Assembly (NCBI GenBank): GCA_964496595.1
Contig: CAZCAI010000047.1
Coordinates: 1 to 28,405, forward strand
Origin: JAAAOZ01 sp964496595
GTDB lineage: Bacteria; Chloroflexota; Anaerolineae; B4-G1; SLSP01
Direction: 5' to 3'
DNA length: 28,405 nt
Every line of letters begins with the position of its first letter. The first letter of the stretch is position 1. Made by a program: the position numbers and the translations under genes. The notes under the pieces were generated by a model that made no database searches, had not been told where the DNA came from, and was given only the letters and a program-made list of their open reading frames with translations. Below are positions 22,317-28,405 of this stretch, piece by piece.

Positions 22317-22961
22317 ATGAAAAGACAACGGGATAACCAACAAACAGCAGAATCGTTCACTGACCTGGGTATTTTTCTGACCGACACGCTCGCCGAGGGC
22401 GCGAAGGTCTCGCCAGAGGCGCGACGTCGCATCTGGCAGCAGGCCGCCGCGCCCGCGCCCTCCCCCGCGAGGGCGCACCCCCGACCCAAGTTCCGCTGGG
22501 CGTATGCGTTCACCACCTTTGCCATCCTGCTGGGATTGATGAGCGGCTACGTGGGGGCCGTGTTGGCCTCCGGCTCCGCCGTCCCCGGCGACCCCCTCTA
22601 TGGGTTAGAGCGCCAGGTCGAAGAGGTCTGGCTCTCGCTCACGCCCACCGATAAGCGCAGCGAGGTGCAGTTGGTCTTGTTGGAGCGGCGCATCTACGAA
22701 GCGCGCGCGCTGCTCAGAGCCGATCAAGAAGCGCCGCCCGGCCTCTTCCAGGAGATCGATCTGCTCTTTGTGGCCGTCACGGAAGATGGCCGGGACGAAG
22801 CAACCCTTCTCTCGCATCTCATGGACTATCGCGACATCCTCCATGAGCTGGCGACCGAATATCCCAACAAGCAATCCCTGTGCGAGGCGCTCCAGACGGC
22901 CAACACCGTCGTCGCATCCCTGGAGGGGGCGCCCACTTCACTACCCGATCCGCCAGAATAA
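22317..22961 (+). CDS. DUF5667-type single-TM protein, putative sigma partner (module 3)
   Basis: A 214-aa protein, the shortest of the three partners. It has a cytoplasmic N-terminus (1-60), a membrane helix near 62-84, the DUF5667 motif AVPGDPLYGLERQVEEVWLS and a helical extracytoplasmic part. It lacks the long low-complexity tails of its two paralogues, ending soon after the helical region with a short Pro-containing stretch. AAGGA precedes the ATG. A strong terminator follows, so sigma and partner form a two-gene operon. The regulatory role is inferred from the repeated pairing. Confidence 0.8.
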   Translation: MKRQRDNQQTAESFTDLGIFLTDTLAEGAKVSPEARRRIWQQAAAPAPSPARAHPRPKFRWAYAFTTFAILLGLMSGYVGAVLASGSAVPGDPLYGLERQVEEVWLSLTPTDKRSEVQLVLLERRIYEARALLRADQEAPPGLFQEIDLLFVAVTEDGRDEATLLSHLMDYRDILHELATEYPNKQSLCEALQTANTVVASLEGAPTSLPDPPE

Positions 22962-22983
22962 CCGCGCATTCCATAGCGTACTG

Positions 22984-23023
22984 AGCGAGCCGGCGATAAA
23001 GCTTTATCGCCGGCTCGCTTTTT
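22984..23023 (+). terminator. Strong intrinsic terminator after sigma module 3
   Basis: A perfect palindrome, GCGAGCCGGCGATAAAG followed directly by its complement (22985-23018), ends in a T5-containing tail. In RNA the inner bases would form the loop. Confidence 0.9.
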
Positions 23024-23025
23024 GG

Positions 23026-23053
23026 TTGTATTTAGGCCACATGCCGGTACAAT
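23026..23053 (+). promoter_or_regulatory. Sigma-70-type promoter for the M42 peptidase operon
   Basis: TTGTAT (23026-23031), a 16-nt spacer and TACAAT (23048-23053). If used, the 11-bp repeat tract lies in the 5' leader of the mRNA, roughly 20 nt after the start site. Confidence 0.5.
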
Positions 23054-23082
23054 CTATTCCATAGTACGAAGGACTTTCCCAT

Positions 23083-23261
23083 AGAAGCACAGCAGAAGCA
23101 CGGCAGAAGCACGGCAGAAGCACGGCNNNNNNNNNNNNNNNNNNNNNNNNNNNNNNNNNNNNNNNNNNNNNNNNNNNNNNNNNNNNNNNNNNNNNNNNNN
23201 NNNNNNNNNNNNNNNNNNNNNNNNNNGCAGAAGCACGGCAGAAGCACGGCAGAAGCACGGC
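23083..23261. repeat. 11-bp tandem repeat (AGAAGCACGGC) with assembly gap
   Basis: About four copies before the gap (the first with one base changed) and three to four after it. The period of 11 is not a multiple of 3 and the tract lies between genes, so it is noncoding as far as can be seen. The 343-bp spacer 22962-23304 holds only the terminator, this repeat and the promoter. Confidence 0.9.
23127..23226. other. Scaffold gap of 100 N inside the 11-bp repeat
   Basis: Exactly 100 N, a placeholder. True repeat number and leader length are unknown. Confidence 0.95.
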
Positions 23262-23304
23262 TTCCGGGAAGATAACTAAACACAACACAGGAGATAACAC
23301 AGTT

Positions 23305-24363
23305 ATGGAAAAAACCCAACTCCCCCCAATCCCCATGGAAGAGACCTTGGAATTTTTGGTTGGCCTGTTGAACACGCCCAGCCCCACAGGCGACACCGCC
23401 GCCGCCATCGATTACGTCGCGGCCGCGATGAAGGATCTGCCGGTGACGTGCGCCGCGATGCGCAAGGGCGGCCTGCGCATCACCTGGAAGAGCGACGCCG
23501 CCTACCCGCGCGCGCTGACGGCCCACGTCGATACGTTGGGCGCGATGGTGCGCAAAATCAAAGAGAACGGGCGTTTGCAGCTCACCTCGTTAGGCGGATT
23601 CGACTGGCACGCCGTCGAGGGCGAGGGCTGCACCGTCGTCAGCAGCGAGGGGCTGACCTATCGCGGCAGCATCCTGCCCACCAAAGCCTCCGTCCACATC
23701 CACGGCAAACAGGCGGTCGATCTGGAACGCAGCGAGGAGAATTACGAGGTCCGCTTGGACGCGAAGACCAGCGAGAAGAAGGAAACCGAGGAACTGGGCA
23801 TCCGCGTCGGCGATTTCGTCTACTTCGATCCGCGCGTGGAACTGAACAACGGCTTCATCCGCTCCCGCCACTTGGATGACAAGGCCGGCGTCGCCGCGAT
23901 CTACGGCGCGCTGTTGGCGCTCCATCACGCGGGGATGACGCCGCGCTATGATGTGACGGTTCTGATCTCCAATTACGAGGAGGTCGGCCACGGCGGATCG
24001 AGCGGTTTCCCGGCGGATGTAGAGGAATTGGTCGCAGTGGATATGGCCGCCGCCGGCGACGGCCAACAGTCCGACGAATTCACCGTCGGCATCTGCGCCA
24101 AGGATTCGGGCGGGCCATATCACCTGGGCCTGCGGCGCCGGATGGAGAAGCTGGCGAAAACCCACGAGATCCCCTACCGCACCGACATCTACCCGCACTA
24201 CGGCTCCGATGGCGAGGCCGCCTGGCGCGCGGGCTTAGATACCAAAGTCGCGCTGATCGGCCCCGGCGTGGATGCCTCGCACGCCTATGAGCGCACCCAT
24301 CGCGATTCACTGCACGCGACCGCCCAACTCCTCGTCGCCTATCTGATAAGCGAGCGCGAATGA
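23305..24363 (+). CDS. M42-family metallo-aminopeptidase
   Basis: A 352-aa protein of the M42 (glutamyl aminopeptidase/FrvX/TET-like) family: cytoplasmic dinuclear metal aminopeptidases that trim peptides, usually as dodecamers. The metal-site motifs are present: TAHVDTLGAM (H74, D76), SRHLDDKAG (D191), NYEEVGHGG (catalytic E225, metal ligand E226), AVDMAA (D246) and a C-terminal SHAYERTH (H327). Length is typical. The stop overlaps the next start by 4 bp. A ribosome binding site AGGAG lies about 11 nt before the ATG. Substrate preference cannot be read from the sequence. Confidence 0.9.
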   Translation: MEKTQLPPIPMEETLEFLVGLLNTPSPTGDTAAAIDYVAAAMKDLPVTCAAMRKGGLRITWKSDAAYPRALTAHVDTLGAMVRKIKENGRLQLTSLGGFDWHAVEGEGCTVVSSEGLTYRGSILPTKASVHIHGKQAVDLERSEENYEVRLDAKTSEKKETEELGIRVGDFVYFDPRVELNNGFIRSRHLDDKAGVAAIYGALLALHHAGMTPRYDVTVLISNYEEVGHGGSSGFPADVEELVAVDMAAAGDGQQSDEFTVGICAKDSGGPYHLGLRRRMEKLAKTHEIPYRTDIYPHYGSDGEAAWRAGLDTKVALIGPGVDASHAYERTHRDSLHATAQLLVAYLISERE

Positions 24364-25109
24364 ATCCCCATCAACCCCGCTGGATCCGCTACGATACGAC
24401 ACCGCGCCCCGACGCACAGCTCTGGCTCTGCGCAATGCAATTCGTCGGGCGCGATCTGCTGGAACAAGGTGCGCATCTGGTATCCGCCAACGTCCTGGCC
24501 GTCCTGCTCGCGCCGATCTTAGTCTTCACACCGCCGGTGTTGAGCAGCCTCTGGTGGGTCGCGATGCAGGCCGCGCAGGCGGAGGTCGTCACCTTCCGCG
24601 ATATGTTCGACTACGCCAAAACGCACGCCCTCCCCGCCTGGCTCCTGACAACGATCAACACCTTCATCTACGGCGTCATCCTGCTCAACCTGATCTTCTA
24701 CGGCACATCCGCCACGCCCTTCCCCTTTGATGCCCCTGCGTGGGTCTACACCTTGCTCGTCACCTTCTGGATCTTGGCCGGCTTGCTGTGGACGGTTGCC
24801 TGGCTCTTCGCCGCCGGCCTGATGGCGTGGGAATCCGCCGACGTGACCGTGAGCTTCATCGGCGCGCTCCGCCTGATGCGCCGCCATCCCATCTATGTGA
24901 TGCTGACCGCCTTGCTGATCGTCGTGCTGCTTGTGCTCAACAACTTCCTGCCTGCGCTGTGGCTCGTGCTCACCTTCGCGATCCTGGCCCTGATCTCAGT
25001 GCGCAGCGTGCAGATGTTGGTCTACGGCGTGCCCATCTCCGTGCCGGCAAAAGAAGCGGATCACTACCAGTTGCATCTGAATCGAAAACAAGAAGAAGTA
25101 AGCGAGTAG
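24360..25109 (+). CDS. Polytopic membrane protein, YesL/DUF624-like
   Basis: A 249-aa protein with about five membrane segments (near 42-66, 98-115, 128-155, 177-195 and 198-215) and a charged C-terminal tail. The block VFTPPVLSSLWWVAMQAAQ, followed by an amphipathic loop with TFRDMFDYAKTHALPAW, resembles YesL/DUF624-type proteins, which are of unknown function and often near carbohydrate-use genes elsewhere. It overlaps the peptidase gene (ATGA), so both are made from one mRNA. No catalytic motif is seen. Confidence 0.65.
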   Translation: MNPHQPRWIRYDTTPRPDAQLWLCAMQFVGRDLLEQGAHLVSANVLAVLLAPILVFTPPVLSSLWWVAMQAAQAEVVTFRDMFDYAKTHALPAWLLTTINTFIYGVILLNLIFYGTSATPFPFDAPAWVYTLLVTFWILAGLLWTVAWLFAAGLMAWESADVTVSFIGALRLMRRHPIYVMLTALLIVVLLVLNNFLPALWLVLTFAILALISVRSVQMLVYGVPISVPAKEADHYQLHLNRKQEEVSE

Positions 25110-25123
25110 GGCGTGACGAATCC

Positions 25124-25174
25124 GAGCCATTTTTAGGGCTATCCGGGGAGTTATCCGCGAAATCCAAAAGACCC
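25124..25174 (+). repeat. Dispersed intergenic repeat, copy B
   Basis: Imperfect copy of 8222-8272 ending in the same AAATCCAAAAGACCC 15-mer. It lies right after the membrane protein gene. Confidence 0.6.
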
Positions 25175-25187
25175 GACATGCCCTGAG

Positions 25188-25205
25188 AGTCGGCGAAGGC
25201 CGACT
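25188..25205. repeat. Short REP-like hairpin
   Basis: AGTCGGC (25188-25194) and GCCGACT (25199-25205) with loop GAAG. There is no T run, so it is more like a repetitive palindrome than a terminator. It adjoins dispersed repeat copy B. Confidence 0.45.
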
Positions 25206-25268
25206 TCGTAGGTGTTGCCGCGACTTCAGTTGCCGGGCACGCGCAACTTGCAACCTTCCGGAGGTGCA

Positions 25269-25766
25269 ATGAACAAAAAAATCTCGATCCCCGGCGTCTA
25301 TTGGGTCAATCCTGGCGAACTGTTGGCCGGCCCGTATCCGTGGATTGGCGAACGGGACACAGATCATCAACGGTTGCAACAATTGCTCGCTGCGGGCGTC
25401 CGCGTCTTCTTGGATCTCACCGAGGCGGGCGAGGCGCTGCCCTACGCCCACGCGCTGGGGGAGGGCGTGCGCCACGTGCGCATGCCCATCATCGATTTTG
25501 ATGTCCCCCCACCGGAGAAGATGCGCGCGATCTTGGACGTGATCGACGCGGCGCGGGCGGATGCGCTCCCCGTCTATGTTCATTGTTTCGCCGGCCTGGG
25601 ACGCACCGGCGCCGTCGTCGGCTGCTACCTGGTGCGCCATGGCCGGAGCGGCGTGGGAGCGCTGCGCGAGATCGAGCGCTTGCGGCGCAACATCTCCTAT
25701 GGCGCCCGCGCCTCCCCGATAACGGAAGCCCAGCGGTGGATGGTGATGAATTGGTCAGAGACGTAA
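25269..25766 (+). CDS. Dual-specificity/tyrosine-phosphatase-like protein
   Basis: A 165-aa cytoplasmic protein with the HCX5RT signature HCFAGLGRTG (C106 nucleophile, R112 phosphate-binding, T113), so a Cys-based phosphatase of the DSP/PTP superfamily. The upstream VFLDLTEAGE and PIIDFDVPPPEKM segments fit the general-acid loop, with D76 or D78 as candidate acid. Length is that of a single catalytic domain. GGAGGTG lies 3-5 nt before the ATG. It stands alone between two spacers. Substrate (protein, lipid or nucleotide) is unknown. Confidence 0.85.
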   Translation: MNKKISIPGVYWVNPGELLAGPYPWIGERDTDHQRLQQLLAAGVRVFLDLTEAGEALPYAHALGEGVRHVRMPIIDFDVPPPEKMRAILDVIDAARADALPVYVHCFAGLGRTGAVVGCYLVRHGRSGVGALREIERLRRNISYGARASPITEAQRWMVMNWSET

Positions 25767-25872
25767 ATTCTCAGAGATGGTACGCTCGAAGTACAGATTG
25801 CACCCGGTGAATTCCAGAAGAGACCTAGAAGAGACCCAATGATCTCCGGCGCGAAGGTTGGAAAGCGGAAAG

Positions 25873-25900
25873 ATTGAATTCGCGCGAAATATGGTATAAT
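25873..25900 (+). promoter_or_regulatory. Extended -10 sigma-70 promoter of the DedA gene
   Basis: TATAAT (25895-25900) is preceded directly by TGG, giving an extended -10. A TTGAA-type -35 lies at 25873-25879 (15-16 nt spacer). The start site is predicted near 25907. Confidence 0.65.
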
Positions 25901-25903
25901 CCC

Positions 25904-25968
25904 TTCGGACAAGGTAAGAAGACTTAGACGCCTGATTTTTGAGCAGCAGCAGGCGTTTTTTGTCCGAA
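25904..25968 (+). promoter_or_regulatory. Structured leader with intrinsic terminator: possible attenuator or small RNA
   Basis: An inner stem, ACGCCTG (25928-25934) with CAGGCGT (25950-25956), runs into a T6 tract, as in an intrinsic terminator. An outer perfect 9-bp pair, TTCGGACAA (25904-25912) and TTGTCCGAA (25960-25968), encloses it and includes part of the T tract. The outer pair could compete with release. It lies between the DedA promoter and gene, so it may control read-through or define a short RNA of about 55 nt. Confidence 0.5.
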
Positions 25969-26003
25969 AACAAAGAAACTAGCGAAAAGAGGAGTGACAT
26001 TGC

Positions 26004-26666
26004 ATGAGTTTAGTAGGTATTCTTAACGCGATTAACATCTGGGCCCAGGAAATCATCCGCACAATGGGGTATCCGGGGCTGGGTCTGGTGATGTTTCTGG
26101 AGAACGTCTTCCCGCCGATTCCCTCGGAGTTGGTGCTACCGCTGGCCGGATGGCTCACGTTGGATGGCACATTCACAATGCTCGGCGTGACGGTGGTCGG
26201 CGCGATTGGCTCGGTGGCCGGCGCGCTCTTCTTCTACGGCCTGGGTAAGTGGTTCGATGAGATCCGCGTCCGCTATCTGCTCCGCCGCTTCGGCAAGTGG
26301 TTCCTGCTCTCCGAGGATGATTTCGATGTCGCGCTCAAATGGTTCGACCGCTACGATGAGTATGTCATCTTCTTCGGGCGGATGGTGCCCATTGTCCGCA
26401 GCCTGGTTTCCATCCCGGCGGGGCTGGCGAACATGCCGCTGGGGCGCTTTTGCGCCTACACGGCGGTCGGTACGGCGCTGTGGAGCTTCCTCCTGGCCTT
26501 CGCCGGCCGGCTGCTGGGCGAAAATTGGCCCATGGTCGCCGAGTTCCTCGATACCTACGAGCACATCGTTATCGTGCTGGTCGTCGTGGCCGGCGTAGCC
26601 TTCATCGGCTCGCGCATCTGGCAACTGCGCCGCCAAGCTGAACCATCCGCGCCGCCAAACTCATAA
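26004..26666 (+). CDS. DedA-family membrane protein
   Basis: A 220-aa DedA (SNARE-associated/VTT) protein. Members move lipids such as undecaprenyl phosphate or phosphatidylethanolamine across the membrane. The E33-N-x-FPPIPSE-L motif and the GRMVPIVRSLVSIPAG motif (G125-R126, R132, about 125-140) are both present, with helices near the N-terminus, 55-80, 145-170 and 185-208. GAGGAG lies about 8 nt before the ATG. Length is normal for the family. It has its own promoter and leader hairpin. Substrate cannot be told from the sequence. Confidence 0.9.
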   Translation: MSLVGILNAINIWAQEIIRTMGYPGLGLVMFLENVFPPIPSELVLPLAGWLTLDGTFTMLGVTVVGAIGSVAGALFFYGLGKWFDEIRVRYLLRRFGKWFLLSEDDFDVALKWFDRYDEYVIFFGRMVPIVRSLVSIPAGLANMPLGRFCAYTAVGTALWSFLLAFAGRLLGENWPMVAEFLDTYEHIVIVLVVVAGVAFIGSRIWQLRRQAEPSAPPNS

Positions 26667-26794
26667 CGCGAGTTGTTGTGTATACCTTGCACACCTACCA
26701 ATTGAATCTCGTAACCAGTTCATTACGAAATACGGAATACGTTATCAATAAAATACGTTTACAGAACACTGGAGCACATCAAGGAGAACTTATT

Positions 26795-28141
26795 ATGACA
26801 TCGCCCGTGATTCGCATCGAAGATATTGCCGACTACGTTGACGAAGAGGTCACCATCGAGGGATGGGTCTACAATCGGACGCACAAGGGAAAGCTGGTCT
26901 TCCTGCTGATCCGCGATGGTTACGGCTTTGTGCAGTGTGTCGCCTTCCAGGGTGATCTGCCCGAGGAGCTATTCGAGACCATCAGCCACATCCCGCAGGA
27001 ATCCTCCGTGCGGGTGACCGGCAAAGTGCGCGCCGATAATCGCGCGCCCGGCATCCCCGGCGCCTACGAGATCGGCGTGACCGGCATCGAGGTGGTGCAA
27101 TCGGTCGCGGATGAGTACCCCATCGCGCTCAAGGGGCACGGCGTCGATTTTCTGCTCAATCATCGCCACCTGTGGATTCGGATGCCGAGCCAGTGGGCGA
27201 TCTTGCGCATCCGCGCCACGATCATCAGCGCGGTCCGCGAGTGGTTGGATACGAACGGCTTCATCAATATGGACACGCCCATCATCACGCCGGCGGCCTG
27301 CGAGGGCACGACGACGCTCTTCGGCACCGAGTACTTCGATGAGGGCGTCGCCTATCTGGCGCAGAGCGGGCAGCTCTACAACGAGGCGAACATCTTCGCC
27401 TTCAAGCGCGTCTACTGCTTCGGCCCGACCTTCCGCGCCGAGAAGTCGAAGACCCGCCGCCATCTGACCGAGTTCTGGATGGTGGAGCCGGAGATGGCCT
27501 TCTGCGATATGGACGAGTTGATGGAGATCGAGGAGCAATTCGTCTCCCACATCGTGCAGCGCGTGCTGACCGATTGTCAGGCCGAGCTGAAGGAATTGGG
27601 GCGCGATACATCGGAACTGGAGAAGATCATCCCGCCCTTCCCGCGCATCTCCTACGATGAGGCGCTGGAGCGGCTGGCCAAGATCCGCGCGGCGACCGAC
27701 GATCTCGAACTGCAAGCGCAACTGGCTATCGAGTGGGGCGACGACTTCGGCTCCCCGCACGAGACCGAGCTGACCCAGCAATTCGATAAGCCCGTCTTCG
27801 TCTACGGCTATCCCACCGGCGCCAAGGCCTTCTACATGGAACCGTGGCCGGGCCGTCCGGAGGTCAGCAAGAGCGTCGATCTGCTCGCGCCGGAAGGCTA
27901 CGGCGAGATCATCGGCGGCAGCGAGCGCATCTCCGATCCCGACCTGCTGCTGGAGCGCATCCGCGAGCACAATCTACCGGCGGAAGCCTTCCAATGGTAC
28001 ATCGATCTGCGCAAGTACGGCAGCGTGCCCCACAGCGGATTCGGCCTGGGCATCGAGCGCACCGTCACGTGGATCTGCGGCATCGAGCACATCCGGGACA
28101 CCATCGCCTACCCCAGACTGATCAACCGCGTTTATCCCTAG
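26795..28141 (+). CDS. asnS: Asparagine--tRNA ligase
   Basis: A 448-aa class IIb aminoacyl-tRNA synthetase that charges tRNA-Asn. An N-terminal OB-fold anticodon domain (about 8-110, VTIEGWVYNRTHKGKLVFLL) precedes the catalytic core. Motif 1 is near 154-166 (NGFINMDTPIITP). Motif 2 is FRAEKSKTRRHLTEFWMVEP (about 214-233), whose RHLTEFWM form favours AsnRS over AspRS. Motif 3 is GFGLGIERTVTWI (about 415-427). It ends in PRLINRVYP. The frame opens at 26678, but the ATG at 26795 has AAGGAG (26781-26786) and starts where the family normally begins. No terminator is evident after the stop. Confidence 0.9.
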   Translation: MTSPVIRIEDIADYVDEEVTIEGWVYNRTHKGKLVFLLIRDGYGFVQCVAFQGDLPEELFETISHIPQESSVRVTGKVRADNRAPGIPGAYEIGVTGIEVVQSVADEYPIALKGHGVDFLLNHRHLWIRMPSQWAILRIRATIISAVREWLDTNGFINMDTPIITPAACEGTTTLFGTEYFDEGVAYLAQSGQLYNEANIFAFKRVYCFGPTFRAEKSKTRRHLTEFWMVEPEMAFCDMDELMEIEEQFVSHIVQRVLTDCQAELKELGRDTSELEKIIPPFPRISYDEALERLAKIRAATDDLELQAQLAIEWGDDFGSPHETELTQQFDKPVFVYGYPTGAKAFYMEPWPGRPEVSKSVDLLAPEGYGEIIGGSERISDPDLLLERIREHNLPAEAFQWYIDLRKYGSVPHSGFGLGIERTVTWICGIEHIRDTIAYPRLINRVYP

Positions 28142-28211
28142 CCGGGTGTGGCGTTTTGCCTCGACATAAGGGTGTTGGGTGTGGTAGCGAATTTTATTGC
28201 GCGGAACATAA

Positions 28212-28252
28212 AATTGCGAATTGCGAATTTAGAATTTTGAATCTTTACTCAA
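28212..28252 (+). repeat. Dispersed AT-rich repeat, second copy of the MITE-like core
   Basis: ATTGCGAATTGCGAATTTAG and flanking bases match 21442-21482 at 39 of 41 positions. The surrounding 264 bp after asnS contains no supported gene. Confidence 0.75.
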
Positions 28253-28405
28253 GGGATGGTTCAGAAATAGGTTGACACTTTTTTGTATCCCTCCTCCTTC
28301 TTCTTTCTTCTTCTACGGGACTGAAGTACCCTGGAAAGGCCTCCTTGGCCCTAAGGCCCAATGGCCGAGGGGGCGGCCAACCGTTTGCCTTCGCAGACGG
28401 CCTAT

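Noticed and set aside
23004..23526. Minus-strand frames through the 11-bp repeat (Cys/Ala-rich peptides)
   Set aside because: They cross the gap, overlap the M42 gene antisense, and have no ribosome binding site; the repeat is treated as noncoding.
26969..27970. 333-aa minus-strand frame opposite asnS
   Set aside because: It is antisense to conserved class II synthetase motifs; no initiation signal or domain.
28260..28405. A promoter or gene start at TTGACA near the window end
   Set aside because: No -10 box at proper spacing and no open frame of note; the stretch is mostly pyrimidine tract and GC-rich partial palindromes.

Overview
The window looks like a scaffold from a Chloroflexota bacterium, probably Anaerolineae-like; this is inference, as no marker phylogeny was run. 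The reasons are (1) three ECF sigma factor genes, each followed directly by a single-TM protein of the DUF5667 type; (2) secreted proteins with long Pro/Thr linkers and a C-terminal tail of the form FLPVIM; (3) TadE/TadG-headed surface proteins; and (4) a GT39-type membrane protein with a large C-terminal ectodomain. Two runs of exactly 100 N (17161-17260, 23127-23226) are scaffold gaps, and each interrupts a short tandem repeat.

Layout. 1-271: terminator, a tRNA/tmRNA-like 3' scrap and an ECF-like promoter. 272-7971 (+): sigma/DUF5667 module 1 followed by surface cluster 1: a large TadE-headed multidomain protein, a beta-propeller-like secreted protein, a small PepSY-like single-TM protein, a small TadE protein and a TadG-like protein. 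7972-8501: a repeat-rich spacer with a terminator and two further ECF-like promoter copies. 8502-10105 (+): sigma/DUF5667 module 2, whose DUF5667 protein ends in acidic GPP repeats. 10361-11212 (+): RicT/PSP1-like protein. 11368-14163 (-): glycosyltransferase-like membrane protein, apparently translated from a leaderless mRNA. 14257-21154 (-): surface cluster 2, in the same gene order as cluster 1 but lacking the propeller gene; its TadG carries a vWA domain split by a carbohydrate-binding-like insert. 21155-21736: divergent promoter region with a MITE-like element. 21737-22961 (+): sigma/DUF5667 module 3. 23305-25109 (+): M42 aminopeptidase and a membrane protein, overlapping by 4 bp. 25269-25766: HCX5R phosphatase. 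26004-26666: DedA protein behind a structured leader. 26795-28141: asparaginyl-tRNA synthetase. 28142-28405: a dispersed repeat and nothing else recognisable.

How the genes may work together. The two TadE/TadG clusters probably make envelope-anchored, pseudopilin-like subunits carrying large adhesive or glycan-binding ectodomains. No Tad ATPase, platform protein, secretin, prepilin peptidase or Flp pilin is encoded here, so any export machinery must lie elsewhere. Module 1 is arranged as the head of the cluster 1 operon, and module 3 is divergent from cluster 2, which has its own near-consensus sigma-70 promoter. Modules 1 and 2 share an upstream element of ECF-promoter form (GTAA(C/G), 16 nt, CGTC), which suggests auto- or cross-regulation. 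The most unusual observations are the in-frame 9-bp repeat that gives the cluster 2 TadE protein a (Thr-Lys-Arg)n cytoplasmic tail, and the vWA domain with a nested CBM-like insert.
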